From positions 7,180,368 through 7,244,367 of the forward strand of contig NC_059481.1 of NCBI RefSeq assembly GCF_018139145.2: DNA of 64,000 bases, read 5' to 3'. The DNA is from Gymnogyps californianus (lineage: Eukaryota; Chordata; Aves; Accipitriformes; Cathartidae). The stretch's first letter is position 1; each line of letters begins with the position of its first letter. Below, piece by piece: positions 12,401 through 27,400 of this stretch. Below the pieces are notes generated by a model. It worked only from the letters and a program-made list of their open reading frames with translations. It did no database searches and was not told the origin of the DNA. Position numbers and translations under genes: made by a program.

Positions 12401-15400
12401 ACAGCTTCTTCTCTGATGATATTTGTGAAGTCTACGTTATTTACCTGGTATCAATGAAGTAATCAGTTTGATTTAGCATACAACATTATATTATAACAGA
12501 GATTTAACTATACAATGGGAAATCTAAATTAACTTATTGATAATATTTTTTTAATTCAGTTTCATACATACACGCCAAGTACATGTATCTCAAGATGTCC
12601 CTTGTACCTCTAAATACTCCCACTTTATTTCCTGATAAAAGCATAGCTTCCAGGATAATAGCCAGCTGTTAATTTTATATTCTTTAGATCAATATTATGG
12701 AGCACCTATAAACATCAGTAACAGAGTCCTCTGAGAATTTAGTGACCCAACAGTTAAAAAAACCAAACAACTTTATCAACTGAATTAGTCTAAGCAATTG
12801 GATGTAAAACTTACTAACCTTCCTAGCAACAGTACAGTAACAGGAAATTTTGCTGCTATTAAGTCACCTAATAAGTACATACAGAAAAAAACCTGTGTGA
12901 ACTACAAAGGCAATATATTCAATACTAAAAAAGGAAAACCTACTTTGGTACAACAAAACATTTGTACTGTTATTGTTTTTGACGTACCCGGAGAATCTGG
13001 TCCCCTTCCTCTAATCCTTCTTTTGCTGCAGGGCTGTCTTCTAGAACACCAGCTACAAATATGCCGACATCATTGCCACCTGCTAGTCGCAAGCCCACAC
13101 TATCTCCTTTTCTGAATTTGACCAGTTTCATGCTTGGCCTAGAGATTTAGAAAATATTCCACTTAGAGGTGTAATAGCACAAAACATCCTGGTAAATTTG
13201 ACACTGAACATATGCAAAGAACTAATTTGCCTATCATTTTAATTAGAGGATATTATGCTATGCATACCATTACCTGCTTATCAACTGCAGCATTACAACA
13301 CACTCATTAGCAGCACTTCAAAAAACCCACCCGTATTTACTTGTTTAGTGGAGTTTGTTAGTCTTAGACTCATACAGTGATTTAAGTGAGGCACTTCGAC
13401 ACTCTCTTCTGAAAATGTTCCTCCTTTTAAAGAGCTGTGCTGGCATATAAATCTATTTTGGCTCTAAAGAGATTAAGATGAATTTGAGATGAAACCAAAC
13501 TACAATCTATTCTCATGTACGCTAATGTCCATAAAGGAGATCCCAGCTGAAGTAGACTCATTTCCACGTCATGACTTTGCACATTTCTGCAGTGACCTTT
13601 ATTCATTGCTCTCCAATTATGAAAGGAAAAGAATATGCTACAGTATCTCTCCTCTCTCTGGAGATGGGCACAGGCCAGGAAGCATGTGGGTGCCCAGGGA
13701 GAGATAAACACTGCAAATACTTTTCACCAGTTGATCATTGTAACTGCTAATTTCCATAGAAAATTAATAGCCTTAATTGTATATTACATAATGTAAGTGC
13801 CAACAAGGCTCAGGAATAAACCCTAAAGTTTTCAACCTAATATTCCTGAACAGAAGTGTCAGGACAGCATATTGGACTTTACATCAGACCATTTATACAG
13901 GTTATTCATCACGTTGGATAAAAGCTTGGTTTGCTCAAGGACCAGGCAGATTCGAAGAGAGTTTAGAGTTACATTACCGAAGCATTCCATCTTCGTGGGT
14001 CGAGTTGGGTAAAGGACCATCAGATGGACTGACTGGTAAATCCACATCTGGCTGACCTCCTTGTGCATACACTGGCTTTGGTTCTATTAAAATATCAAAA
14101 GATTTCAAATGTCCATTTGGTCATTTAAAGATGAGAAAGTAAAACTTAACTTAATTAAGAGCTTAACGACTTCTTTAGTAACCTTCCTCTACCCCACTTA
14201 AACCCACTTCAAAGTGAAATATTAGAAACTTACAACAACAGAAAACACTCTCACCGTGCCATTCAAAGCAGTGTGATTACTGGCCTAATTATAACTTCAG
14301 TAAAACACCCAAAACTTCCTTTGTACTTCATCAGTACTCTGAACACCATAAAACTACAAGAACTAGGCGGCTTCATGCTCGCAAGACTACTTTCAACCCT
14401 GCTGTTTCTCACCTTGATTTATCTGACGTAACTTGTTCATTTTCCATCGGAACTCTTCCCTCAAGAATTCAATTTTTGAAATAAAAATATCAGAAACACT
14501 CAAACTACTACTGCTGCATGCCTTGGTCTGTTTTAAGACTTTAAAAATCATTCCACAAATACGCAATGGCATGAAGTCTTTACTGGTCATCCATTCTATA
14601 ATCCATTAATTAATATATTTTAATGTTTTTACCTGGGAGTGGTGGAGTTTGTTTTTCAGTTCTTTCAACTGCCACCTCTTCCATAGTTTTAGAAATATCA
14701 TCTGCATTCTTTACAGGTGTAGAGATAGCTCCTGGTTTAGTTATTCTCTCATCTTCTCTGCTTCGAAGACTATATTAGAAAAAAAAAATTCCACTCTGCA
14801 TATAGAATTGTTTCTATGACATTGGTCTACTAAGACTAAACAATAAATCCTTTCATTCACGAAGTTCAGGTTTGGTGGGTAAGGAATTACCAATTACTAT
14901 TTAACAATGTTTTGTTCTTAGATTACCACATTATTAATAATTTTTACCATTTCTAAATCTGAGCATTTTGTCTATAACTTCATGTTAATAAAGTACTTCT
15001 CTAGACATGGCTATTTAGAAACAGGAAGGACATGGTGAAACAGACTGCTCTCTGCTTCGAGCACAGAAGTCATACGCGTGCTGTATATTGAAAGCTATAT
15101 AAGAAATTGAGAAGCAAAGGGAAGAACAGGAGAAGAGCAGTTACGATGGTCTTTTTCTACAGGGAGGCGTGAGATCATGGATTTTTAGACTTAATTCTTA
15201 GGCTTTGCTGTGATCAAGCTAATTTATCTGCTCCGTTGTGTGGCAGCTGCCCTGGAACGCGAGTGCTGCTGGTGTGGCTCTTGGTATGGCTTTGCAGAGA
15301 TAAAAGGTAGAACACAAACATGCCCCCTCTCTCTTCCGAGAGGATGAGGCCTTTAATCCACAGCTATGACAAGACAGGAGTACTTATACATGCATTCATC

Positions 15401-18400
15401 CATGTCTTTTTACTAAAATACAACTCGCTGCTTCTTACGCATTTCCTGTATATGTTACAGTGTAAAACAAAGGCATATATGACAAGTTAAAAAAGAAAAA
15501 AGTATCTCTTGTTCTTTAAATGATGAGAGCAACTAAAGCTCAAAAGAACATGCCTATTCCTTTACCTCAAAAGATCAGGTATTTTCATATTGCTATATGT
15601 ACAGCCTCCAGCTGTACCATAGCAGAACTGAACAGAACATACGCTGTATGTCAAAATGTTAACTGTTACACTGCTATCTGTTGAATAGTAAATAATTTAA
15701 TAGGGTTGGAGCAGATGAACATTAATAATCAGCTAGAAAATCAGAAGTAGATCAATACACCAAAGAGACAGTCTTAATTCCAGAGCATGTACATTTAAAA
15801 AAAAAAAAAGTCATTTGAGATGCTCAAAATATATATTCAATTTCTAAGAGTTGGCAAATAAGCAAGGATATAGAAAGTATTTGAGACAAGACAGACAAAC
15901 AAATCACAACCTTTTATATAATATCAGATTTAATTGCCAAGGAGGGGAAAATAGGTACTTCCTCAAAGATAACAACAGCTTGGTCAGTAGGTGCAAGTCC
16001 ATCTCCTCTCATAAAGGAGAGGTCTGTATTGGGGAGAAAAAAAGAAAAGTTTCTCACTACTAACAGCTAGATGGTGCTCCTAGGCAATAATGAGTATCAC
16101 TTTCCATAAAGTACAAACGTATCCAAAAAATCCATTACACAGAGTAAAGACTGTTTATTTTAATCAGAAATGCTACTTCAAGAGTTGGAAGTATGACTTA
16201 GGAAAACAGACCTCAGCAAATCTACTCATCCAAGATGTGCAAGAAAGAATAAAAGAAATAGTAAACATATAAATACAAGCAGAATGTACTTTCCTGAAGT
16301 AATGTGAGGTTTGAAACATCAGAAACAAAGCTTAGCTATTCAGTCAAGACATACTAAGACTTTTCAGTACTTTCTTCTGCCAGTTTTAAAACTGTGTGCC
16401 TGAAGGCAGCTAAAAAAAAAAACCCAAAACAACAGAATACAGAAAAATACTGCAATCATCACAACAATCTGGGAAGACACAGGCATCCTTGCACTGTAAA
16501 CAATCATCTCGTTATAAGTCATTGGTAAAAACAAGTACAGCAGCCTAATTTTTAAAATCATTATTTGTGCCTTTTTTATTCAGATAAACCCCTTTTGGGG
16601 GGCTTCCAGAGTTGATTAAAATGATGCTAAAACCATTACGTCTAGCAAAATGAAAAGTAAGCATTTATCCTTCTACTCTGCTCCCCAACTTCACCGATAA
16701 AAAATTTCTAATTCCTCTTTCAGATTTCCAGCTTATTTTCATTTGTACATAAAATTAAGTGCATAAGCTAAGAGCTTATATATTTTACTTCCAGCACTAG
16801 ACTAAAATATAACTGGGCTCCTCATTCCCTTGAAAATAGTTCCTGGCTTGTTAAAAACAGACACATACATTTAGCTGTTTAAATGCATACTAAGTGTCTT
16901 ACAAACAAAAAAAGTCCTGTAGTAGTGTAAGCTACAACTAATTCCCCTTCCCGTCCAGAGATTTTTGAGTAATGAGCACTAGTTAATGAGACATTACAGT
17001 ACATTTCCCCGAGCCCTCTCTACCTGTTTCCAAGCATCTCCTAATGCTTAACAGAAGTGTTATTCCAAAATAGTAGTATCTGTTTTGCTTTAAAAATAAG
17101 GCCAAAAATACTGCAGTTACTACACAAGGACAAAGTTCATTTTACGTTTTCTCTCCACATTGTCCCAAACCACTGTAATTTTATGCTGCTTTTATACCTG
17201 CACATATCAAAAAAGAGCATAAGTATGGAAGAAAATAGCTCTCAATAACAGTAACTAAAATACAGACACAGAGCACAGCACAAAATAGAGTTAGGTAAAT
17301 ATCTGAAGCAATAGGCTTCTAGACTGGGCTACTGCTATGCATGTAGGCAAATACACCCTGCCAAGTAAAATGCCTGCAAAAGGTCAGTTCTACTCTACGT
17401 AAGACAACAAAGTTTAAATGGGAAAAAGCTGATAAACACAATTCTGATAGAACAAAAAGGAAAAATCAGAACAGCAGGAGAGTAGACTTTTTCTTGATTT
17501 TGCTTACGTTGTCCAGTAAGCACTGACTATTTCACATTGCAAGACAATACAGGAAACAACTTGATGCTGTCACTGGTTCTAGATGATGGAAACTTGTTAA
17601 AAACTGACAGCTGCACTTCCCAAGAGACAAAAGTATTGTTCACTGTGTGCACTGTGACACTATTGTTTAACATCTGTGCTGTGTAAGGGCCCCCTTTACC
17701 TCACTTCCTCCCTCTTTTTTTTTTTTTTAAAGTATGCCTAAGAGAAGGATTTTTAAATAACTTTCAGTCACAAAATGCAGTCAGCTACACACTAGTGCCA
17801 TTAACTGTGGCTATTACTTCAGAACAAAAAAAGATTGTCTGCAACACACAGAATGTTTGTTTGCACAGAAAAAGTTTTGAAAAATATGAACATGCAGGCT
17901 CTTTACAAATGTGTTTTTAGCACATCTCAAACTGTTTAGCATGAGAAGACAGTAAGAGCCAAGAGGCATCTTCCTAAGTGCATTCAAAATAGGGTAGATT
18001 TTTGTCCTATATTCCAGTTTTTCAACTTGTTTTGAAAATGAACAGAACAACAAGTCTCTCATGCTATCTATAAATTGACAACTGTATTATGGAAGTCAAC
18101 CTCATCCTTCCGGAAATAAGGATGACATCTACAGGGATTTCTTGAAGCTACCACATCTTTCTTGCTGAGGCTGAAGTGTTAAACATATCAGAAAATCTTT
18201 TTCCTATTCCAGTACCCGGGTGAGGAAGGCAGCACAGGAGAGAGTTCCCAAGGGGGATTTCTTTTGATTGGTAAAGGGCAGCCCAGAGACATAATTTGGC
18301 AGGCTTGCCAGCACCTGGCTGTAAATGCCACTTTTCAGGATGAGTCACACCAAAAGCTTATCTAGCTCAACAACTGGTTACTGCCAGCAGCAAGACCAGA

Positions 18401-21400
18401 TAGGTAAGAAAGAGTATATAAGATACTTTCCCCTCAAGTACTCTCCAACTTAGGGTGCAGAGACCTCTTTTGCTCATTCTAGCTTTTTAAGTACAGCTCT
18501 TCGCAGATTATACAAAGTTGTCTTATGTTATCTGACATTCCATAAAAGATGCATTTTTTTTCTCTGCCTAAACAGTTGTTGTTCTGCATATCTTTAAAAT
18601 TACATGCATCTTTTAAAACTGTACTTAACCTTTAAAACACGATCCGCTCAGATAGCTCCTCCTCAAAACCAGGACATATTTGCATCTTATATTTCACTTA
18701 GTGCCTAATTCAGCATCAGCTGGCTATAAGTTTTCCAAGTCTCCACGGCTATGAGTATTTATCTGTATCTGGATATTTGTAAGATTCATTCTCTGGATTC
18801 TTTTCAGGACTGACTATAGATAATTTTCAATCCTCCACAAGTGAAAAAAACCATACAAGCATAATAAGTCCTTTTTATTAGTAAATTAAAAAGAACGTGT
18901 TCTAGAATCTGAGTTTTAGAAAGACTGTTCAAGTGACATCTATGAATTTCCTCTGGACTAAAGAAAACTACAAGTGCTACTTAGTGCTTTGACAGAATGT
19001 TCAAATAGCAATTGTTATGGAAATTCTATATCCAGGAAAACTGCAGGCACACTGGTGTACACACCAGTATGGAATACTGAAAGATGGACAACATTGAAGA
19101 CCCTGCCAGACCCCAAAGCAATACTGAAGCAAGTCTGCTGGCAGATTTCTGTACTCAAGTGCACACCTAAGTGTCAGTCTAGTTAAGCTTGTATGAAAGG
19201 AGTAAGAGGATTCCCCTGGAATTTCTCTCCTCATTAACATACAAACGTTTGGCAGAACACGGTCTAAATAAAGACGCATTATCTTCAATACATTTTTTAT
19301 GTCCTCAAACTCAGTTTGAGGACTTTTTGCACCTTTTCTTCCTCAGCTTGTTGTTCTCAAGCTTTTTTCCCCCCCTCCAGATTTTTCACCAAACTTTAAA
19401 AAATGAAGCAGTTGCAACTAATTTGATCTTACAGCAGATTTGAACTTGCACAAATAACCACTACAAGGAGAAGCTGCTTTTAACATGTTTTTCTTTATGT
19501 GGCTCAGGGCCCAGATTTTTCTGATCTTGAAAGGGACATGTCCAACAGGAAGTCAATCCATGCCAAGGTAGCTCTTGTTCATAAAGTAGATATAGCGGAT
19601 GCATTCAGAGTTGAGATAACTTCAAAGTTCCTTCTCAGGAAGGATTTAATTCTTCTGACAGTGTAGTCCACAGGGAGGAAGTGACCATCTACCTAAACCA
19701 CTGTAATAGGACAGGAAAGCACTAATACTAGGGTAAGTCAGAGTTTCAGTTTTGATGGATTTTTTTTTTTTCCCCCCTCCCTCCACAAGCCCTTTTCACA
19801 CTGCATTAGAAATGCATGTCAAGAAATAAAGGTTTTAAATCTGACAGAGACCTCACAACCTTCACAATCAAGTCCCTGCATTTGGAACCCTGCTTTTAAG
19901 TTTTTCCCACTAAAGTGGGGTTCCTACTTGAAAACTAACTTTTATGCCTTGTGGTCCCTCCAAACGACACGCATGTAAGAGAAGCGACGATGTCTGTAAT
20001 CCATAACCCCAACTAGGTGCACATGTAGGCAAGATCCGTCTTGCAGTTTTATTAACCCTTAAAAGACTCTAAAAACCTTGAAGGTGTGTTATTTTCCCCT
20101 TGGGCAAACAAAATGTTATTAATAACCAATGAGGCTTATCTTAGTTTTATGGAACAGCCAGCTGCAATTTGTTTTTCAGAATTTTTGACGGCATCTAAAA
20201 ATCTTCAAATACAGGCTCTGAATTTGGAATTTGCAACAAATCAATTCTAACTTTTGCTCCATCATCTATGAGCACTCAGAAGGTAAACTTTTCTCTTACA
20301 AATATTTAGCAGACTAAAATCCAACATTGAAATTCTATTTCAATAAATTAAAAAGTCCATTTCCAACAAACTGTGGAAATGCAAAACAGGACAGATGCAT
20401 GTTATTCAAGACTAAAGTTTCACATGGTAGAAGAAAAAATTCCAAACCATACAATAGACTACTTCTCTCTGAATTCATGTAAAGTTAGACTTACCTACTT
20501 CAGAATTACCATGAATGTCCCACTACCAAGTTCAAATATTAAAAACTACATTCCAAAAGCTAAATCTGCTGTGCAATACACCTTCTTTTGTAGGAATTAA
20601 ATGTATTCAGAAACATAAGATAGCTTTTAAAGAAGGCTAGTGAGGAAAATAAAAAGCCTATGCCTAAAAAAGCAAGATTTCAACAAGTTTACCCAGGTTG
20701 GACATTCAATAAGAACTGTGCTACTAGTCATCTCAAATATGCTTGCAGCTAGCTGCGTTCTAACACCAAAATATAATTGCATATGCTTCAATAATGTATA
20801 TCACTATCAAACTTACTTTGACATTCATACAACCACGCTCTAAGATTATGTTTAAAAAAGGGATAACACTGAAGTTAAAGGTTCAATTTCTCCTGAAGTC
20901 TAAGAAAATTTGGATCATTGTCAGCTGCATCTCTTCAGAAAGAATGCCATGTTATTACTACCATAGTTCTGCATCACATTTGTTACACTGTATAAATCCA
21001 AGCACTCCTACAACTTATATGTCACATTAAATAGTTGATTTAGAAATAATACAATGCTGTCATCACCTGCCGTTGCTGGGCTGCTGTGGAGAATGTCTGG
21101 AATGGTCTGAAGGCTCTGACCTCTGGTCAGGAGATCGTGAACGACTGCGGCGGGGCCTGTCATGTGATCGGTTGGAATGATCTGATGCCAGCGACTGAAT
21201 TTCTGAAATGTCTGTTAAATAAAAGTTGTTTTCTCATGAAATGATTGTAATTAAAATGGTGGCGTGACCTGCTCAAATGGAAATAAGCTTTTGCAGAGAA
21301 TTTTTATGAAGATGTTAAATCTATGTTTATTATTTCAAAACAACTAAACTTAATATTCCTGAAAGAACAATTGCAAGAATAAGAACTGTATCTTTTTCTC

Positions 21401-24400
21401 CACTGTTTTTGAAGGTGTAGATTTCAATCACATTCAAACAAGAATTTACCCACATGACAATCTTACTCCTAACTCTTCTCCTCCCCACCCTCTCATCCCA
21501 CTTAGGTATTTCACATCTTCACACCACAGGGAATTCTTCTCTCCTTTTGGAAATCAAGTTTATCTATACTCACCATCTCTTTCTGAAGCATTAGCAGAAT
21601 GAATACTGTCAGAAAGATCAGGGACATTCAACAGTGTAGCTCGTTCATCTCGCTGAACAACCATCTTCAACTTGCCTTTTGACCTTTCTATTAGTGTTTT
21701 TGCATCTGCTAAGGACATGTTTTCTGTCACTGTGCCATTTATCTGGAACAGAGTAAGAAAAGAGCAGATATAAAACTTACTGAAAAAAACAGTGAATCTC
21801 CAGTAAAAATAGTGGCTTTTTGTCTGATGATATTTAGAAATAGCTAGAGGTATTTATCAAATTACCACAATACAATGGAACACTATTGGGCTCATCCAAA
21901 CTATAACATAATATAGAAAATTATTTTTATCTTTCAAAGACAAAGCCTCTACCACTAATACAAAACTTTTAAAGTATTAGTTATGGTTTTTGAACCAGCA
22001 CTGCTATACTCAATGGAATAAGGAATGGTATGTTTTTCTGCACCAACACACTTACAGTAGTATCTTGAAATAAAAATTGTTAGTACGAATTGAAAATCCC
22101 TGGGTATATTGATTTCTACAAAAATCAAAATTCAACCCGAAGGCAAGTTTTAGTGTTGCTCAATAGCACAATTCCACAACATTATATTGTATAACTAAGC
22201 ACGTAGGGCCAAAGTCTCATACCATCCCAAATATTTTCTGTTATGCATTTACAGTGGGCACCATTTGCCTGAATAAGGCCTGGGGAATAACAACAACAAC
22301 AAAAATCACAAAGGCTTTATAATTTTCCTTTCCTTAGAGAGGTTGATTTATACTTAAATTTATTGACCTTTGAAAAAATTTAATAAAAAAAGATAAATCT
22401 TCTACTAACAATAACTATGCTATTAAGAGATAGCTAATTCTATGAACAGTTATATCAATGAGTTTTCCCTTTGAACAAACACCCCCACCATTTACTATAC
22501 CTTCAGTACAACATCTCCTTCCTGAATATTGCCATCTCTTGCTGCCAGGCTATCCTGTGATATCTCTTTCACAAATATGTGGCTTGCCAACCGTAGACCA
22601 TACTCTTTATATAACAGCAATAAAAGAAAAAAGGAAACTGATGAAGCTACAGTAAAAAAAAGGAGGGAGGCATCTGAAGATTCACAACACTGCTTTAGAC
22701 AACATTTACACTAGAAACACAACGAGGAGAGTGAACTTCGCACATGAAGGGTTGTATGGAATTACGCTATAGAGTTACCATTATATAAATCTCTTTTCTA
22801 ACTCTGCCTGTAATCATAGGTGTTGTTCAATACCTTAATTTAGATGCTACCTACAATTTTCCCTCTTTCAAATAAGACAGACACTGAAGACTCAAGTAAA
22901 ATATATGGAAGGTATGTAGCAACTGACTCCCAGATGTCAGGTGCACAGTTGGGATTTGTTTACACTATATAATACTTTACCCTTAATTAAGCACATGTGT
23001 TTTGGAATATGAAAAATACCACCAGAAATACAATAGCAGTTTAAGTTTTCAGCTAGCTCCTGGTAAAATGGGCAAACAAACCGTTAACAGCACTGTTCAT
23101 ACAGTCCATAAAGCCCTTAACACAACATTGACTGAAGCAATTGGCCTTTAAAAACCAGCAAAAGTCTTAGCAAGAGAATTACATACAAGTTACCTTCATT
23201 TTTCCTCGATTTCACCAGTGTTACTTTGGTAGGTTTTGCAGGCTGACTGGAAGTAACCGACCTTCTGTCTGATCTCGGTGATAAGCTTCTCTCTCTGCTA
23301 GCACTTCGATCTCTTACCCAGCTCTTCTCATGTCTTCTGTTGGCACTTGGACCACCACGGCTGCTTCTTGGATCACGTAGCTCTTCTTCATAGCTATCAT
23401 CCTCATTTTCAGACACTGGTTCAGGTTCTGGTCGAGCCACTGGAATCTGAATTTTCTTCATCCTTCGGATAGTCTACAACCAAACACTAGATATCAGCCT
23501 CCGGCTGTGTAATGCTAATGCTGTTACTAGATGTCAGAAGCCAAGCTAATCCCAAAACTCAAAAGAAAACATACAGATGTATTTGTGAATGCTCTGAATT
23601 CTTGCATCCTCATTATAAAATTCTATTCAGTTAATACAGGAGACTCATCAATACAGATTACTAGAAACCTGTTTTTGAGGGGAGGGGGTATGTTTGTTTT
23701 TACAGTTGTTTTAGTCCTTTTTTGCTTCCGCAAAAGTGGCAAAAGGGTAAGAATAACGGCCGTTGTAGCATAATGTGATATTCTGTCTTCACAGAGCTGC
23801 ATATTTGAATGCCCTCTCTCTTTGCTTAAACCCACAAATCAGCTACCGGCCCTGCTAAAAACTTCTTTTGCTAACATGTAATCTACTGTATACTCAGTGT
23901 GTTATTGACAGCAATTCTCCTCAACTTTGAAGCCTCCCAATCTTCCAAAGCAATGTTTTTATGCAAGCCACAGAGGAAAGGGAACATTTCCACTGAAAGT
24001 TCAAAGTTGGTTTGCGCTAACGTAGACAGCTGTTTCTAGAATAAGACCCAACCCTGTTTAGAGGTTTATTTGCTATGTGTTACAGAACTGAACCAAGTTA
24101 TACCATGAAGTTTTAATTAATTGCTTTTCTCTACATAAATCTACACACCAAATACTTAAGATACTGGAAGCCCTGCACAGCTTGCCACACATTGTTTTGT
24201 GTAAGCTTTAAAGAATCACTGAATCTACAAATGCAAAACACGACTCAATTTTTTGCAACTGTATTAAAGCACACAAGAGCACTAGAAATCTGTCAGCACA
24301 AAAGCTTTTCTACAAGCCCTAGAAATCTGTTTTCCTGAATTAAGAAATTGTTAAAGATTGTGCATTTGCGTTCTATTTTTTGTAATGTAAATCTCAAACT

Positions 24401-27400
24401 TCTACAGAAAGCTGGATTACTACCCTTTAGTGATGACCTGTTCCGTTTTGCAAAGTTCAAAAGCCAACCACTTTGAATAAGCCTACAAAATTATAGGAAT
24501 TAAGGTAATTATACTTTATTTTGGCAAACTGCTTAGTGAGCATAAAACCAACTATGTTAGTGTCTGAACAGCGGGTAAAGTCCTCTAGCATGCACCAGCC
24601 TTTGAAAAACTTGATAGAAGAGCACTCAAGAAAGCAAAGAAATATTAAAAAAAGCTGAGAATTGAGCTTTTGGCAATCTGAGAAGAACTTTACCATAAAG
24701 AAAAGGAGTCTGAAGTATCCAGTGGCACACTACCCAAACATCATCATTCACATTTTAAAAAAAAATTTTGAGTGACCCACATGATAAACATGTCATGATC
24801 ATCACTTAAACCTGAAGCATCACACAGGTATTATCCAAGTACCTTGCATCATGCATGTATTTCACAGCAGACATTACACCTTTTCACTTTTGCTCTGTAA
24901 CTATGGAATTTAAGTAAGCTTAAATCAAGACATTCACTTACAATTTTGGCATTCTTCCCACTTTTCCTCAGCTGCTGAACAGCAAACGCATGCTCGACAT
25001 TATCCATTGAAACGCCATTAACCATTGCAACACGGTCATTTTCTCTAAATGAAAAACATCACAATGCACAGCATAAATACTTTATGCCAAGGGGAAAATA
25101 TTGGGGAATGGGTGTCCCTGAACAAAATACCTGTATTATAAACCTACTATACAAACAGTTACAGATAGGTATCTTGAGAGCAAAACAATTAAGAGGCTAA
25201 GCTACCACTGACAAAGATGAATGCCCCCCAAATCAGAATCTAGGTATAGTCTAGCACTTACTGTAGCAGTCCTTCTGCTGGGCCTCCTTTCAGCACATCA
25301 GAAATAACTATTGATGTCTCACCACTCTGAAAGTGAGGATTATCTCTTCCTCCAGATATCGCAATACCAAATCCAAATCCAGGGGCCTATAATGTAACAA
25401 GAGAAATATTTTTACTTTCCAATATTTACATGGTCACAATTCACATTCCTGTGTCAAACACAAAGAGGTCCTATGGGATGAATGCAACTTTTTGGAAGAA
25501 CGAAGGATCAATGAACCAGGCAATGCTATGCAATCCAAGAACAGGAGAGAGATTAAAAATAAATTTAAAAACCACTTTTAGAAGGCAGAGAGTTTCAGAC
25601 TAACTACCCAATCTCTCCCAAGAGCAAAATATTAGAGTTCCCATTTGCATTTTTATGGCCTGGGCCTCAGGTGGTCATCAGTAAGACCTCAGTCTTCAGT
25701 AAGCACAACATACCATACCACTGTGTTGAGATATTGATTCAAACCCGTATCGCTTCCTGCAACACTTTCTTTGAGGTTTCACATTATGGTATTTACGCAG
25801 CTTGACCTCAGTTAGCTCAGGAACTGACAGGATCGCAGCACACAGTAGTATGACTGCAGGCTCAGTTCTTAGGAATAATACCAAGATCACTTGTACCATT
25901 AAATACATCAAAACCTTGTCAGCACTTGCAAATCACCTGCATCTTAACAAAAGTAATTTGCTTCAATCTTTTCCCTCTAGGGTGACCTACCACTACAGCA
26001 AGGTCAATGCCTCTGAAAAGTTATTCCTGTTAGGTATTTCAAGATACAACAACGATGCTTAGATTTCTGCCTGGAAGCAGTGAGGGTGGGAAATAAACTT
26101 TCTAAATATAACTGATTTGCAAACTATCTAGCTCTTCCATCATTGCCCAGAAAACATTGTCAGAAGGATATTACCTTTTAAATGCTGTATTTTGTGCAAT
26201 AATTTATTCTGAAATTTTCAACTATGCAAAATATAGTCACTGGATGGAAAAGCTCATGTTTCCGTCAGTTCCTCCTCTCCCTTTCACACAGCATACACTC
26301 CATGCTGGCAGACTTATCCCTTTCTTTTTCAGACTTTTTGACAAACATGACCCAGCTTTAGCAATGAGTTTCAAAACCTTACAGTGACAGCAGAAGCAAC
26401 ATGGCAGTCTGCATCTGGCTGTAAGACACATGATGTTCAGCTTTTCGGACCGTAATTACTGCTCCAAAAACCTGTTTCCTATTTCTCCCCAAAATAGAGG
26501 TCATAAAAAGATGGTCCAGATTCAGCCTGTAAGCAGTGAATAGGACCATACAGTATTAAAACAAAGATTTGGAGATTCACTGTTCAGAAATCTATTTCAG
26601 TCAGCAAATACTGTTGCCGGGTATGAAGAAAATAAGTTGGTCTAACAGGTGTGGAGGGGTACACGTTACTGCTTCTTTTACATCCATTTTAATTCATTAA
26701 AGGAAGACTGGACATCTTTTCAAGATACATTCCAGCCAGATCAACCAGAAATCATGGCTGGGATTCAAGAATTACTAAGTGAAACCCTGTGCCATGCAGG
26801 AGGATGGTCTAAAGGATCATAATGACTACTTATGACCAGAGCTGAGGTTTTCTTTCAGTTTTATTTTTTAAATAGTTGACAAAGAGAATATATAATAGCC
26901 TATGAAAATATGTAACAAAACCATCTTTCAAAACACTATTATTTCCCCTTTCTCATGCCACTGCTTCATCTTTCAGTTTTCCATTACTCTAACAAACAGA
27001 ATTCAGTTTGCACTATATTTGAGCGGGGAAGGAAAGGGAGAAGAGAGATAATAATAAATGCATTTATGTCAAACTTCATTTAAATTTTGTTCTCCTTTCC
27101 TTACACCATAAAACAACCCAACAACAAAAAACCCACATTCTCATAGTTCTCCACTCACGAAAAGATATACAATCATCAGGCTAAGGCCAGCAGCGATGCA
27201 GAAACTCACTGTAAACTTGCTGCTTGCCATTCTATTTTTTTTTAGAGTAGATTTGCAAACCAAATCACCAATATTAAGATGACTAGTTTCATGCTTTAAT
27301 GTTCTTCTTTTCAAGAAGCCCTGAAACAATACAGTCTCATATACAGCAGTCAAAAAAGACCACAAGTCAGATAAAGGCTAATAACATAAATCAAAGTCTT

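Larger units (their letters stand above)
14770..21066 (-). other. TJP1: Intron 8 (6.3 kb)
   Basis: AT-rich intron that separates the PDZ1-PDZ2 exons from the PDZ3-SH3-GK exons. It contains a T14 run (17715-17728), a perfect palindrome near 19.3 kb and an AP-1-type site in a motif-rich patch near 18.15-18.45 kb. No gene or mobile element is recognisable. Confidence 0.8.
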
